A stretch of DNA of 31,295 nucleotides from Deltaproteobacteria bacterium (GTDB lineage Bacteria > Desulfobacterota > Syntrophia > Syntrophales > UBA2210): contig JAUVXT010000003.1 in assembly GCA_030603465.1 (NCBI GenBank), forward strand, positions 1 to 31,295, read 5' to 3'. The position numbers were made by a program, and so were the translations under genes. How positions within the stretch are numbered: position 1 is the stretch's first letter; every line of letters starts with the position of its first letter. Below the pieces are notes generated by a model. The model made no database searches. It saw only the letters and a program-made list of their open reading frames with translations, and was not told where the DNA came from. This document shows positions 15,234-23,966 of this stretch, piece by piece.

Positions 15234-16342
15234 TTTTTCCTGTGGATATATCTTCTTATTAGTTTGCCCGGAACAGTCTCCCGGGTATGGAGCGCTCCCC
15301 GGGGACAAATTTCGATACAACAGTAGCATCTGATGCACCGGTTGTAGTCGAAGTTCAATCTTTCTCCCTTAACGCCAATCGCTTCAGCGGGACAATATTC
15401 GAGGCATTTTCCGCATAGCGTGCAATAGGAGTCATCGGCTATCGGCCTCTGAATCAGAAATTTTCGCGCTATACCATGCAGATATTTAGGGCCGTATATA
15501 AGGGGTGTAATTTTGGGCAGCTTAAAGTTTCTGATTTGAGGTATGTCGCCCGCCATCTCTATGTCTTCCGGGAAAAGACCCATCTGCTTTGCAATTTTGT
15601 TTGTCAAGAGCCTCTCCGGATCCATTCCGAGCGCCCTGCAGATGACGGCGTCCACCGCGATGGCGTCATTGCCCGCAATAATATTTCCAACGTATTTTGG
15701 CTTTCCCCGCTTACCGGGGCCTGCCCCATCCATGGCCAGTATCCCATCTACGATCGTCAGGGATGTATTGACAGCCCTGTAGATCTGTACCAGTAATTTT
15801 GCAAAGATTTCTCTATCGATACCGGCCCTCATATGCCATTCGGGTTTCCTGAAACCGACGATACATCCGAAGATATTTTTTACCCCCAGTGTCAGGAGCA
15901 TCTGACTGTGAGTCTTCAGCTTGGCCAGGTTTATAAGGACGTCTGCCTTCACGGCCTCCTCTGCCATTTCTATTGTTCCGAAGGGCGCGCCAATATTCAC
16001 CCCCACAGATTTTTTAAATGGCCTTACATCACAGTCGAGGCCTTTCAGCGCGTCTCTTATTCCGCTCAATTTTAGAATCTTGTCGAAAGATCCAACCGCC
16101 TGGCTGTCTGAAACCTGCACCCTCGCGCCCTTCTGAAGCGCATATTCGGCAACTATCCTCACGATCAAAGGATGGGTGAGGACTGCCGTCTCGGGAGTTG
16201 CGGGTGACAGGAGATTAGGTTTTATAACGACGCGGCTCTTTCTCTGAATAAGATTTCCATCAAGAGAGTCGAGGATTTCAAATAGATGCGCCTTGAGGAT
16301 TTCGTAATCATAGGAAGATTGTCTGATAATAACTTTAGTCAT
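15230..16342 (-). CDS. DUF362 protein with a C-terminal two-cluster ferredoxin domain
   Basis: The 370-residue protein has a DUF362 domain (about 1-290, with VVIKPNLLSP and INLAKLKTHSQMLLTLGVKNIFG). A ferredoxin domain follows: C307, C310, C313, C317 and C336, C339, C342, C346. An additional Cys341 gives the unusual CYCC run. The reaction is unknown; proteins of this type are suspected electron carriers or iron-sulphur-dependent enzymes in anaerobes. It lies 6 bases after the GlmU-like gene and shares an ATGA overlap with the ABC-F gene. It resembles the other DUF362 protein (10894-11919) only in domain plan; the clusters sit at different positions. Confidence 0.87.
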   Translation of the reverse strand: MTKVIIRQSSYDYEILKAHLFEILDSLDGNLIQRKSRVVIKPNLLSPATPETAVLTHPLIVRIVAEYALQKGARVQVSDSQAVGSFDKILKLSGIRDALKGLDCDVRPFKKSVGVNIGAPFGTIEMAEEAVKADVLINLAKLKTHSQMLLTLGVKNIFGCIVGFRKPEWHMRAGIDREIFAKLLVQIYRAVNTSLTIVDGILAMDGAGPGKRGKPKYVGNIIAGNDAIAVDAVICRALGMDPERLLTNKIAKQMGLFPEDIEMAGDIPQIRNFKLPKITPLIYGPKYLHGIARKFLIQRPIADDSYCTLCGKCLEYCPAEAIGVKGERLNFDYNRCIRCYCCIEICPRGALHTRETVPGKLIRRYIHRKK

Positions 16343-16348
16343 TTGTTC

Positions 16349-17191
16349 TTATTTCAAAGAGGAGGGCTTGTCTGCCCGGCTTTCCCCCGCCCTTTCTGCC
16401 ATAATACCGTTCGCCTTTTCCAGATCCGCCACGGTATTTATTCCCATGGCCTCTACGGGGTCAGAAACTGTCAAAGATATGACCGTTGCCTTCCTCCTGG
16501 CGGCTATCTCAACGATATCGGTAAGGTAGTACTCTTTCTGCGCGTTGTTATTGTCGATTTGTTCCACCGCCTCGAAAAGGAATTTGCATTCTACACAATA
16601 TATCCCGGTATTTATCTCTTTGATTTTCTTATGATCCTCCGTAGCATCACGTTCTTCAACTATCTTTTTTACATTATTTCGCTCATCTTTAACGATTCTT
16701 CCATATCCCGAAGGATCATCAAGGATGGCGGTCAGCACTGTGATCGACGCGTGGCTCTTGATATGCGTGTCAGTCATAGCTTTTACCGTGGAAGGAAGCA
16801 GCAGCGGGACATCGCCGCAGAGGATCAAGACATGACCGTCGAAATCCTTAAGAGTCTCTTTTGTCTGTTGAATCGCGTGCCCCGTTCCCAGTTGCTGTTC
16901 CTGTTGTACAAAAATTAAATTTCCGTCATCCATTACTTTCCGTATATGTTCGGCCTGGTGTCCCACAATCACAATTACCCTCTCCGATTCAATATCCTTC
17001 GCAAGTTCTATGGGATAGCAGAGCATCGCCCGCCCATTAATGGGGTGAAGGACCTTGGCCAATTGTGACTTCATCCTTGTGCCCTTGCCGGCAGCCAGGA
17101 TTATTGTCGCCCATTTTTCCCCGACAGGCTTCTCTCCTTTAGGATCGTCTTTCCGTTGTTTGATCATATTTTCTCTCTTATCGGTTGACAT
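16349..17191 (-). CDS. GlmU-like UDP-GlcNAc pyrophosphorylase domain, single-domain form
   Basis: The 280-residue nucleotidyltransferase matches the N-terminal half of GlmU. The nucleotide-binding loop LAAGKGTRMKS is at 32-42, AKVLHPINGRAML follows, then GTGHAIQQT, the metal-binding CGDVPLLLPST, GYGRIVKD and EINTGIYCV with QKEYYLTDIV. GlmU is normally about 450 residues with a left-handed beta-helix acetyltransferase half, and none of that is present or encoded in the next genes. It would form UDP-N-acetylglucosamine from GlcNAc-1-phosphate and UTP, or use another sugar phosphate. The N-terminus has a basic extension of about 27 residues. The AAGGA in the end of the upstream gene is its ribosome site. 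Confidence 0.82.
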   Translation of the reverse strand: MSTDKRENMIKQRKDDPKGEKPVGEKWATIILAAGKGTRMKSQLAKVLHPINGRAMLCYPIELAKDIESERVIVIVGHQAEHIRKVMDDGNLIFVQQEQQLGTGHAIQQTKETLKDFDGHVLILCGDVPLLLPSTVKAMTDTHIKSHASITVLTAILDDPSGYGRIVKDERNNVKKIVEERDATEDHKKIKEINTGIYCVECKFLFEAVEQIDNNNAQKEYYLTDIVEIAARRKATVISLTVSDPVEAMGINTVADLEKANGIMAERAGESRADKPSSLK

Positions 17192-17197
17192 TGCAGC

Positions 17198-18508
17198 TTA
17201 TTCCTTTCCTCTTGTCTCCTTTTCGGAAGGAAGGGGAAGGGCGATCAAGACCTCTTTGATGGATTTCATGTCGGCCTCCTCGATCACAAAGAGTATTTTG
17301 TCCTGACGGACGATTTCGTTCCTCTTGGGAACCCTGCCGAGCTTATATAACAAAAAGCCTCCAAGGGTTTCATAATCACCATCCGGTATATCAAAAAGGT
17401 TTAAAGTCCTTATATAATCTATCCTGGTCTGTCCATCAAAAATATATTTCCCCGGGCCAACCCTCCTGTAAAGGTTTCTTCCCGCGGCATGATATTCATC
17501 GTCGATTTCACCCACGATTTCTTCCAGTATGTCTTCCGTGGTGCCGATGCCGGTGGCGCCGCCATACTCATCGATTATCACCGCCATCTGTTCACCCCGC
17601 TTTTGCAGTTCTATCAACAGTTCGCCCGCGGGGATAGTTTCCGGGACATATAGAATATTCTTTCTAACATACTTTTCAATGGATGTATTCCTTTCGGGCG
17701 TTTCTTCTTCGGAGTCCATTTTTCGAAGCGCCTCTAACAGGTCGAACGTGTGGAGAACGCCGATAATGTTAAAGATGTGGTCCCTGTACACCGGTATTCG
17801 GGAATAGCCCGTTTCAGTAATAGCGGCGGCAGCTTCCTGCAGCCCGGTGTCCACGGGCAGAGCAAAGACATTAGAGAGGGGTACCATTATGCGATCCGCC
17901 CTGTATTCGGAAAAATTAAATATCTTCTGGATCATCTCCTTTTCCGACTTCAGTATGTCGCTCTGTGTCCCCCCTTTCTTTAATATGGATTCAAGGCCGG
18001 CTTTGGTAATATATGAAGGATAGAGTGAACCGTTTTTATCGGCCAGCATGTGAATCGTGCCCCGCGATATCTTCGATAACACGAAGACTACCGGATAAAA
18101 TACCCAGGAAGCAACCAGGATGAACACTGCGACTTTCGGAGCTAAGAAATCCGCGTAATGCTGGAATATGCTTTTTGGCGCCATCTCGCCCATTATAAGG
18201 ATAAGGGGAATCATAATCGCTATGGCAATCAATTCCCCCTGATCGGTGCCGAACCTGGATATAAAAAAGGCCGTGACCAGCACTGTGTTGGTGACTGCAC
18301 ACAGGTTGGTTCCCGTCAGGGTGGTCGACAGGAACCACTCCGGGTTATCTAATAATTTTAATGCGATGCGTGCCATGCGTGAGCCTTTTTTCGCTTCTTG
18401 TCTGATCTTGTTTGTGTCAGATGCGATCAGCGCAATTTCCCCTCCAGAAAAAAGACCCTCGAGCAATAAAAAGATAAGGACAGGGATGATGGTCAGCAGA
18501 TCAATCAT
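17198..18508 (-). CDS. CorC/CNNM-type hemolysin-family membrane protein, paralog 1
   Basis: The 436-residue protein has an N-terminal DUF21/CNNM membrane domain with about four helices (residues 1-180, including SGGEIALIAS and TLTGTNLCAVTNTVL). A CBS pair (about 200-330) contains DRIMVPLSNVFALP and VIIDEYGGATGIGTTEDILEEIVGEI. A C-terminal CorC_HlyC domain (about 345-425) contains YETLGGFLLYKLGRVPKRNE. Members are linked to magnesium/cobalt efflux or homeostasis, and the old hemolysin name is historical. The gene overlaps its paralog by 8 bases and lies 6 bases before the GlmU-like gene, so all are one transcript. Confidence 0.88.
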   Translation of the reverse strand: MIDLLTIIPVLIFLLLEGLFSGGEIALIASDTNKIRQEAKKGSRMARIALKLLDNPEWFLSTTLTGTNLCAVTNTVLVTAFFISRFGTDQGELIAIAIMIPLILIMGEMAPKSIFQHYADFLAPKVAVFILVASWVFYPVVFVLSKISRGTIHMLADKNGSLYPSYITKAGLESILKKGGTQSDILKSEKEMIQKIFNFSEYRADRIMVPLSNVFALPVDTGLQEAAAAITETGYSRIPVYRDHIFNIIGVLHTFDLLEALRKMDSEEETPERNTSIEKYVRKNILYVPETIPAGELLIELQKRGEQMAVIIDEYGGATGIGTTEDILEEIVGEIDDEYHAAGRNLYRRVGPGKYIFDGQTRIDYIRTLNLFDIPDGDYETLGGFLLYKLGRVPKRNEIVRQDKILFVIEEADMKSIKEVLIALPLPSEKETRGKE

Positions 18509-19769
18509 TATCCGGCGCCTCTTTCCTGGTCACTTTCAGCGTAATTATTCGTGCCTTGGTGATTTTTTCCACTGAAAAGTGAAAATTTTCATAGTCGATA
18601 CCGTCTCCTGTGAGGGGCAGCGCTCCGAAGAGGTGGAGCACGAAACCGCCGACCGTGTCAAAATCTTCCGTCGGTACCGACAGATGAAAGGCGTCATTAA
18701 AATCTTCTATGTTCATCATTCCCGCCACGAGAGCGGTGTTCGCTTCGATCCGTTTTACCTGGTCTTCTTTCGAGCCATATTCAGCATATATGTCGCCAAA
18801 GAGGCATTCCAGGATATCCGTTAAAGTTACAATTCCCTCTATGCCGCCGTACTCGTCAACCACGACGGCCATCTGTATCCGTCTCGATTGAAAATCGCGC
18901 AGCATGCTGTGTGCTTCACGTTCTACGGGAACAAAATAGGGTTTTTTCAGGAGTGATCGTATATCGATTCTTTTCTTTCCCTTCGCCATTTCCGTCAGGA
19001 GATGTTTTGCGTGCAAAATTCCGATAAGATCATCCTTGTCAGACCCATAGATGGGGATACGGGAATGTCGAGTTTTGATAATTTCACTCTCCATCTCCCT
19101 GACATCCATGGCGATGGGAAGGCAAAACATGTCTACTCTGGGAGTCATGACTTCAGAGACCTTTGTGTCTGCCAGTTCAAAGACGCTATTAATCAAATCT
19201 TTTTGTGTCTCCTCGATGGCCCCTTCCTGATGACCGGCCTCGATGAGTGTCTTAAAGTCATCTTCCATCAATGGCGCATCCTTCGCGCGGCCTCCCCTTT
19301 CTAATATGGAGAAGAAGAAATCGGATGTTTTCACGAGAAGATAGATCAGGGGATATGCAGCCCTGTAAAAGAGAGTCAACGGAAGAGCTACGGCACTTGA
19401 AAAGGTCATGGGATAGGTTACGGCCACGGTTTTCGGGATGGCTTCGCCAAAGATAATGAGGACGATGGTGGCAACCGCTATGGAAATCCATTTGCCATCC
19501 GTGCCTATGAAATAGATTAAAAGCGATGTCGTGACGGCGGTAATGCAGACATTTGTCGATTCATTGCCCACAAGTACCGTGATCAGTAATCTTCGGGGAA
19601 ATTTTACAAGCATCTTCACAAAACGGACAAAAGGCATCCTGTCTTCCTTCATCTTGTGAAGATGAAGGGCGGAAAGAGAGAAAAATGACGCTTCGGATCC
19701 TGAGAAGAAGGCAGAGCAAATTAAGAGGACGGCCAGCAGGCCAAGCTTAAATGCTATTACGTAATCCAA
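18501..19769 (-). CDS. CorC/CNNM-type hemolysin-family membrane protein, paralog 2
   Basis: The 422-residue protein has the same plan as its neighbour: a DUF21 domain with SGSEASFFSLSALHLH at the start and LVGNESTNVCITAV, a CBS pair (SEVMTPRVDMFCLP, VVVDEYGGIEGIVTLTDILECLFGDI), and CorC_HlyC (DTVGGFVLHLFGALPLTGD). It starts with TTG at 19769; no ATG gives the normal N-terminus, and a GGAGG lies 13 bases upstream. It is the first gene of the five-gene minus operon. The two proteins may form a heteromer, since CNNM proteins work as dimers. Confidence 0.87.
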   Translation of the reverse strand: MDYVIAFKLGLLAVLLICSAFFSGSEASFFSLSALHLHKMKEDRMPFVRFVKMLVKFPRRLLITVLVGNESTNVCITAVTTSLLIYFIGTDGKWISIAVATIVLIIFGEAIPKTVAVTYPMTFSSAVALPLTLFYRAAYPLIYLLVKTSDFFFSILERGGRAKDAPLMEDDFKTLIEAGHQEGAIEETQKDLINSVFELADTKVSEVMTPRVDMFCLPIAMDVREMESEIIKTRHSRIPIYGSDKDDLIGILHAKHLLTEMAKGKKRIDIRSLLKKPYFVPVEREAHSMLRDFQSRRIQMAVVVDEYGGIEGIVTLTDILECLFGDIYAEYGSKEDQVKRIEANTALVAGMMNIEDFNDAFHLSVPTEDFDTVGGFVLHLFGALPLTGDGIDYENFHFSVEKITKARIITLKVTRKEAPDND

Positions 19770-20009
19770 TTACCTGTATATTCCTCCACATTTAGGTGTG
19801 AACTTGTCATAAATTCACCGCGTTTGCTCTTAAAAGAGAATTTTTGGGTTTTGTGGTTCATTTCCTGAAGAATATCCTCTTTTTGTTAGAAAAGTCAACA
19901 TATCAAAGTCTTTTTCTCTCTGATAAGGGTTTTAAAAATGGCATCGACAATCAATCATTTCTACAGGCAACCCGGGACATAACAATTAATCAAATTAAGC
20001 CTTATTTTC

Positions 20010-20036
20010 TTGACATACAGTCTGTATCTCTATAGA
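20010..20036 (+). promoter_or_regulatory. Promoter with a TetR-like palindromic operator upstream of the MFS gene
   Basis: TTGACA (20010-20015) is followed after 15 bases by TATAGA (20031-20036). The spacer contains the perfect palindrome ATACAGTCTGTAT (20015-20027) abutting the -35. Operators of this size and placement are typical for TetR-family repressors, which would block polymerase. The 15-base spacing is shorter than the ideal 17. No TetR gene is in the window. Confidence 0.5.
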
Positions 20037-20167
20037 TGTTAATCACGATCAGAATATTTCTGTCAGATACCGAAATGATTCCGAGAGAACCACTTCTTCG
20101 AAGGACCCTTTGAACAATCCACGAACAATAGGGACGAAAGAACCAGTGGCCCGTGCAGAGAGCGGCT

Positions 20168-20185
20168 AAGGAAGAGGGCTTCCTT
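20168..20185 (+). promoter_or_regulatory. Leader hairpin before the MFS gene
   Basis: AAGGAAG and CTTCCTT pair around an AGGG loop, 31 bases before the start codon. There is no T-run, so it is not a simple terminator. It may only affect mRNA folding. Confidence 0.3.
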
Positions 20186-20216
20186 TACGAAATTATGGAC
20201 AAGAGACGGTAAAGAG

Positions 20217-21431
20217 ATGAAAGGTCCTAAAATATACTACGGCTGGTTTGTTGTAGCCGCATGTTTTGCCGCTACCTTCACACTGGGCGAGGCCGTGTGG
20301 TCATTCGGCGTTTTTTTTAAACCGCTGGAAACCGAGTACGGCTGGAGCCGGGCTCTCGTGTCATCGGGATATACTGCCTTTCTCTTCGGTTTCGCTATTT
20401 CGGCTATAGCCTCTGGCAGATTCGCAGACAGATATAGCCCGCGCCCCATCCTGTTTGTCAGCGCCTTGCTGTCAGGGTTCGGTGTTGCGATGTGCAGTCA
20501 GATAGAGGGAATTAACGATCTCCGCTTTTTCCTTTTTATCGGGGGGCTGGGAGGCGGCGCGACCATATCGGTGCCAACCTCGGTGGTGCAGCGGTGGTTT
20601 TACGGAAGGCCGAAGGCCGGACTGGCCCTGGGGATAGTAATGGCGGGCGTTGGCGCCGGAGCACTTTTTTTTGCGCCCCTTGTCAACTATTTAATTCTCA
20701 GCTATGGATGGAGGATGGCCTATCTCATAGTGGGAATAATCTTCTTCTTTACTATTTCCTTCTCAGCATTCGTGATAAGATCCGTCCCGGCGGACAGACG
20801 TCCCGGTTCGGAGAGGGGAAATATTACAGAAGGCGGTGAAAGGCCGCGCGGATTAACCGCGCGCCAGATCGTCAGACACCCCGCCTTCATAGGGATATCC
20901 CTTATTCACGTGAGTGTTGCTTCCGCCTTTCACACTATTTCCGTTCATCTCGTTCCCTATGCAATTGATAATGGAATCACTCCGACAGTCGCCGCGGTTG
21001 CCCTCGGGCTTTTGGGTGGTTTCTCGGTCCCTGCCCGGATTTTATCCGGTTTTTTTGCCGATAGACTGGGCTGGAAGAGGATACTTACCGCGTCGCTTTT
21101 TGGAATGTCGCTCTTCATCGGATGGCTATTCTTTCTCAAGGAAGCATGGATTCTGTGCTGTTTTGTTCTCTTTTATGGATTCAGTCACGGTTGCAGGATT
21201 TCCTCGCATCTCGGCATCCTGGGCGAGTTCTTCGGGATGAAATCACTGGGGGAGATTATCGGCATCACCATGGCCCTCGCGCAGGTACTCGGGGCCTTTG
21301 CCCCCTATTTTGCGGGATTCATTTTTGACGTTACAGGCAGTTATGTCGCCGCCTTTATTGTCATCATGATAATCCTTTTCATGAGCGGCATCATAGCGCT
21401 AGTCATAAAGAATCCTCTTGCCGCGGAGTAG
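20217..21431 (+). CDS. MFS transporter, OFA/monocarboxylate-like
   Basis: The 404-residue protein has about 12 membrane helices in two halves joined by a charged loop near residues 190-220 (VPADRRPGSERGN...). The start KIYYGWFVVAACF and the following WSFGVFFKPLETEYGWSRA are typical of the oxalate/formate antiporter (OFA) and monocarboxylate group. A loop motif of the A type is at GRFADRYSPRP (about residue 67). The substrate is probably an organic acid but cannot be fixed. The leader contains a likely TetR-type operator. The gene is separated from the TRAP genes by 524 bases and is therefore likely its own transcript. Confidence 0.8.
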   Translation: MKGPKIYYGWFVVAACFAATFTLGEAVWSFGVFFKPLETEYGWSRALVSSGYTAFLFGFAISAIASGRFADRYSPRPILFVSALLSGFGVAMCSQIEGINDLRFFLFIGGLGGGATISVPTSVVQRWFYGRPKAGLALGIVMAGVGAGALFFAPLVNYLILSYGWRMAYLIVGIIFFFTISFSAFVIRSVPADRRPGSERGNITEGGERPRGLTARQIVRHPAFIGISLIHVSVASAFHTISVHLVPYAIDNGITPTVAAVALGLLGGFSVPARILSGFFADRLGWKRILTASLFGMSLFIGWLFFLKEAWILCCFVLFYGFSHGCRISSHLGILGEFFGMKSLGEIIGITMALAQVLGAFAPYFAGFIFDVTGSYVAAFIVIMIILFMSGIIALVIKNPLAAE

Positions 21432-21459
21432 ACTATCTGTGCTGCTGGAGAGTCTTTTT
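21430..21459 (+). terminator. Possible terminator of the MFS gene
   Basis: AGACT (21430-21434, overlapping the stop codon) can pair with AGTCT (21451-21455), followed by a run of five T. The stem is only 5 bp with weak inner pairing. Confidence 0.35.
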
Positions 21460-21955
21460 GTCTTAAGCGGCGGAACTATCTATATTCCAATCAGCGACAT
21501 CAGCAGCCCTCTTTTTATCATCCCCTGAGAAAGATCGACGCCACAGAGATTCTGATAGTCTTTTTTGTAAAGGTCATTAAGCGTGCGCATTCCCCGCCTC
21601 TTGCTGCGGGGAATCTTCAAAGTATTATTGTCATGTCTAGACGATCCCTGTTGCATTATTGCCTTGACACACAATAAGATTTTTGACATGTTTATAAGTA
21701 AAAAGTAAACCTTATTAATATATAAATAATTAACTATATCATGGGGAAATCTATCCCCGTCTTTAAAAGTCGATATAAAAGAATAACAGGAAGTATTATT
21801 CCTGAAGTCTTATAAAAACTGCCGCATTATTTCTATTGAGTACCTATATACGCCGGTTAAACCTGAAATTGAGTGATTGTTTAATAAACGTCGAAAATAG
21901 TCACCAATCCGGAAACATTTGCCTCTAACAGAGAGAAAGGTGAAAGCTGCTGACA
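21432..21955. other. 524-bp AT-rich gap before the TRAP permease gene
   Basis: It holds a possible weak terminator, the second copy of the hairpin repeat (21589-21620) and a very AT-rich stretch (about 21690-21850). No gene is supported. TTGACA-like hexamers occur near 21664 and 21685 but have no good -10 at the right distance. Confidence 0.5.
21589..21620 (+). repeat. Hairpin repeat, copy 2 of a two-copy family
   Basis: ATTCCCCGC and GCGGGGAAT pair around CTCTTGCT. It matches the reverse complement of 686-720, including the GGAATCTTCAA tail. Confidence 0.55.
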
Positions 21956-23890
21956 ATGCCTGATAGAGAAGAAAAAGAAAAGAACTCACTGGATGTGAAT
22001 CCTATGGTCCGAAGTGTGCTGTTTGCTTGTGGGGGCATCATGAGCGTGTTCTCGATTCTGTGGGGTTTACAGGTAAATTCCTATCTCGGTATTCCCCTCT
22101 TTAAGGAACAGTTCCTGGCTGTCATGCTGGGTCTGGTTCTGTGCGTGATTTTTTTGACCGTACGTTTTGACAGAAAAAAAGGCGGCCCCGTTCCCTGGTA
22201 CGATACTTTTCTTGCTGTTCTGAGCGCCGCCATAATGTTCTACATTGCCTATGACTATCGGAGATTTCAGATTGAATTTCCCTTTAACACAAAGGAAATG
22301 ATCACTATCGGCACGCTCGTTGTCACCCTTGTAATGGAAGGCTTGAGGCGTGCTATCGGTAAGGTGCTCTTCATTATTGTTGCATTTTTTATTCTTTATG
22401 GTCTGGTGGGACATCTCATACCATCACCCTTTACCGGACGTTTCAGCAGAATCGACAGTCTATTTATCTACCTCGGATTCGATGCGAATGCCGCCCTCGG
22501 GACACCCTTGACTGTTGCAGCAAGTATTGTCCTTCCCTTTATTATTTTCGGGAGATTGCTTGTAAAGACGGGAGGCGGAGAGTTTTTCCTGGATCTGGCA
22601 ATGGGAATGATGGGTCGCCGCAGGGGAGGTGCCGCAAAGATCGCCGTTCTGTCATCTGCTCTCTTCGGCTCCATATCCGGCAGTGCTGTATCGAATGTGG
22701 CCACTACGGGAATAATGACCATACCTTTGATGACCCGTTCCGGTTATTCCAGTCTGCAGGCCGGCGCCATTGAGACGATTGCCTCGACGGGGGGACAGTT
22801 TATGCCTCCCATTATGGGGGCAGCGGCCTTTCTCATGGCGGAATTCCTGGAGATTGCCTATGCGGAAGTGGTTATAGCGGGGCTGGTACCAGCTCTCCTC
22901 TATTATCTGGCCGTCTTTATTCAGGTGGATCTGGTGGCAGCCCGGGACAAGATCAAAACACCCTCTAAGGATCTACCGAAGGCCGGAGTCGTTTTCAAAG
23001 AGGGGTGGCATTTTGTTTTGCCGCTTCTGGTGCTCATCTTTGCCCTCTTCGTACTCAATGTTGAGGCTGAAATCGCCGCCCTCTATGCCAGCGTTGTCAT
23101 TATTATTGGTGGTTGCTTCCGTTCATACAAAGGGGAACGGATGACTATTTACGGATTTTTCGCCTCACTCTGGGAAGCGGGACTTGTCATGGTGGATCTT
23201 ATTGTCATCGTTGCCGCTGCCGGTTTCGTCATCGGGATATTAAATATTTCCAGCGGCGGTTTTGTGATGACACTCTTCATGATTCAGCTGGGAGGGGGTA
23301 ACCTTTTTATTCTATTGTCCATAAGCGCCATCGTCTGCATTATCCTGGGGATGGGGATGCCCACCTCGGGGGTCTATGTACTGCTGGCTGCCCTCGTTGT
23401 CCCTGCACTGGTGGAGGTGGGCGTCTTTCCGATTTCCGCCCATATGTTTATACTCTATTTTGGGATGATGTCCATGATTACACCACCCATTGCATTGGCT
23501 GCCTTTGCCGCAGCCACAATCAGCGGTGCAGACCCAATGAAGACAGGATTTGAATCCATGAAACTGGGCTGGGTTGCCTATGTGGTACCCTTCCTGTTCG
23601 TGCTTTCTCCGACATTGCTTTTGAAAGGCGAACCGGTCCATATCATTTTAAATGTTTTTACAGCAGCTGCAGGTGTTTATATCGTATCGGTTGCAGTGGT
23701 GGGCTATTTTTCACGGCGGCTCAACACTGTATATCGTATAGCCCTTGTTGTGACAGGATTAGCTGCCATGACGCCTGATACAGGTTTCCCTTTCGGTGGC
23801 ATAATAAGTCTCGGAGGCGTCCTGGTTGGACTACTGATTTTGGGGTATGATTATTTGATGGTAGCGCGCAAAAAAGCTGCCGTTGAATAG
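21956..23890 (+). CDS. TAXI-family TRAP transporter, fused small and large permease
   Basis: The 644-residue protein is the membrane part of a TRAP importer in which the small (DctQ-like) and large (DctM-like) subunits are one chain. This is usual for TAXI-type systems. About 4 helices at the N-terminus are followed by about 12 in the DctM part. Conserved segments include GSISGSAVSNVATTGIMTIPLM, GGQFMPPIMGAAAFLMAEFL, LGMGMPTSGVYVLLAAL and YFGMMSMITPPIALAAFAAA. TRAP systems are ion-driven secondary transporters fed by a periplasmic binding protein, encoded next. The ligand is unknown. The ribosome site is weak: GAGAGAAAGGTG lies about 15 bases upstream of the ATG. Confidence 0.9.
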   Translation: MPDREEKEKNSLDVNPMVRSVLFACGGIMSVFSILWGLQVNSYLGIPLFKEQFLAVMLGLVLCVIFLTVRFDRKKGGPVPWYDTFLAVLSAAIMFYIAYDYRRFQIEFPFNTKEMITIGTLVVTLVMEGLRRAIGKVLFIIVAFFILYGLVGHLIPSPFTGRFSRIDSLFIYLGFDANAALGTPLTVAASIVLPFIIFGRLLVKTGGGEFFLDLAMGMMGRRRGGAAKIAVLSSALFGSISGSAVSNVATTGIMTIPLMTRSGYSSLQAGAIETIASTGGQFMPPIMGAAAFLMAEFLEIAYAEVVIAGLVPALLYYLAVFIQVDLVAARDKIKTPSKDLPKAGVVFKEGWHFVLPLLVLIFALFVLNVEAEIAALYASVVIIIGGCFRSYKGERMTIYGFFASLWEAGLVMVDLIVIVAAAGFVIGILNISSGGFVMTLFMIQLGGGNLFILLSISAIVCIILGMGMPTSGVYVLLAALVVPALVEVGVFPISAHMFILYFGMMSMITPPIALAAFAAATISGADPMKTGFESMKLGWVAYVVPFLFVLSPTLLLKGEPVHIILNVFTAAAGVYIVSVAVVGYFSRRLNTVYRIALVVTGLAAMTPDTGFPFGGIISLGGVLVGLLILGYDYLMVARKKAAVE

Positions 23891-23966
23891 GGCGCCTCAC
23901 TTGTCAGGAAAATGTAATTAATACCTGTCGAGAGGGCCAATTTTATCTTTAAAGGAGGTAAAGAGT

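Larger units (their letters stand above)
19770..20216. other. 447-bp divergent intergenic region
   Basis: It separates the minus operon from the MFS gene. It holds a promoter with a palindromic operator (20010-20036) and a leader hairpin (20168-20185). The left half is AT-rich and should contain the minus-operon promoter, but no convincing hexamer pair is seen. Confidence 0.6.

Noticed and set aside
20901..20916. Second parS-like sequence in the MFS gene
   Set aside because: Only the CACGTG core and a few flanking bases match (about 10 of 16), no better than expected for a palindromic core.
21480..21689. 69-codon minus-strand open frame after the MFS gene
   Set aside because: It runs through the hairpin repeat at 21589-21620 and has no recognisable domain or ribosome site.
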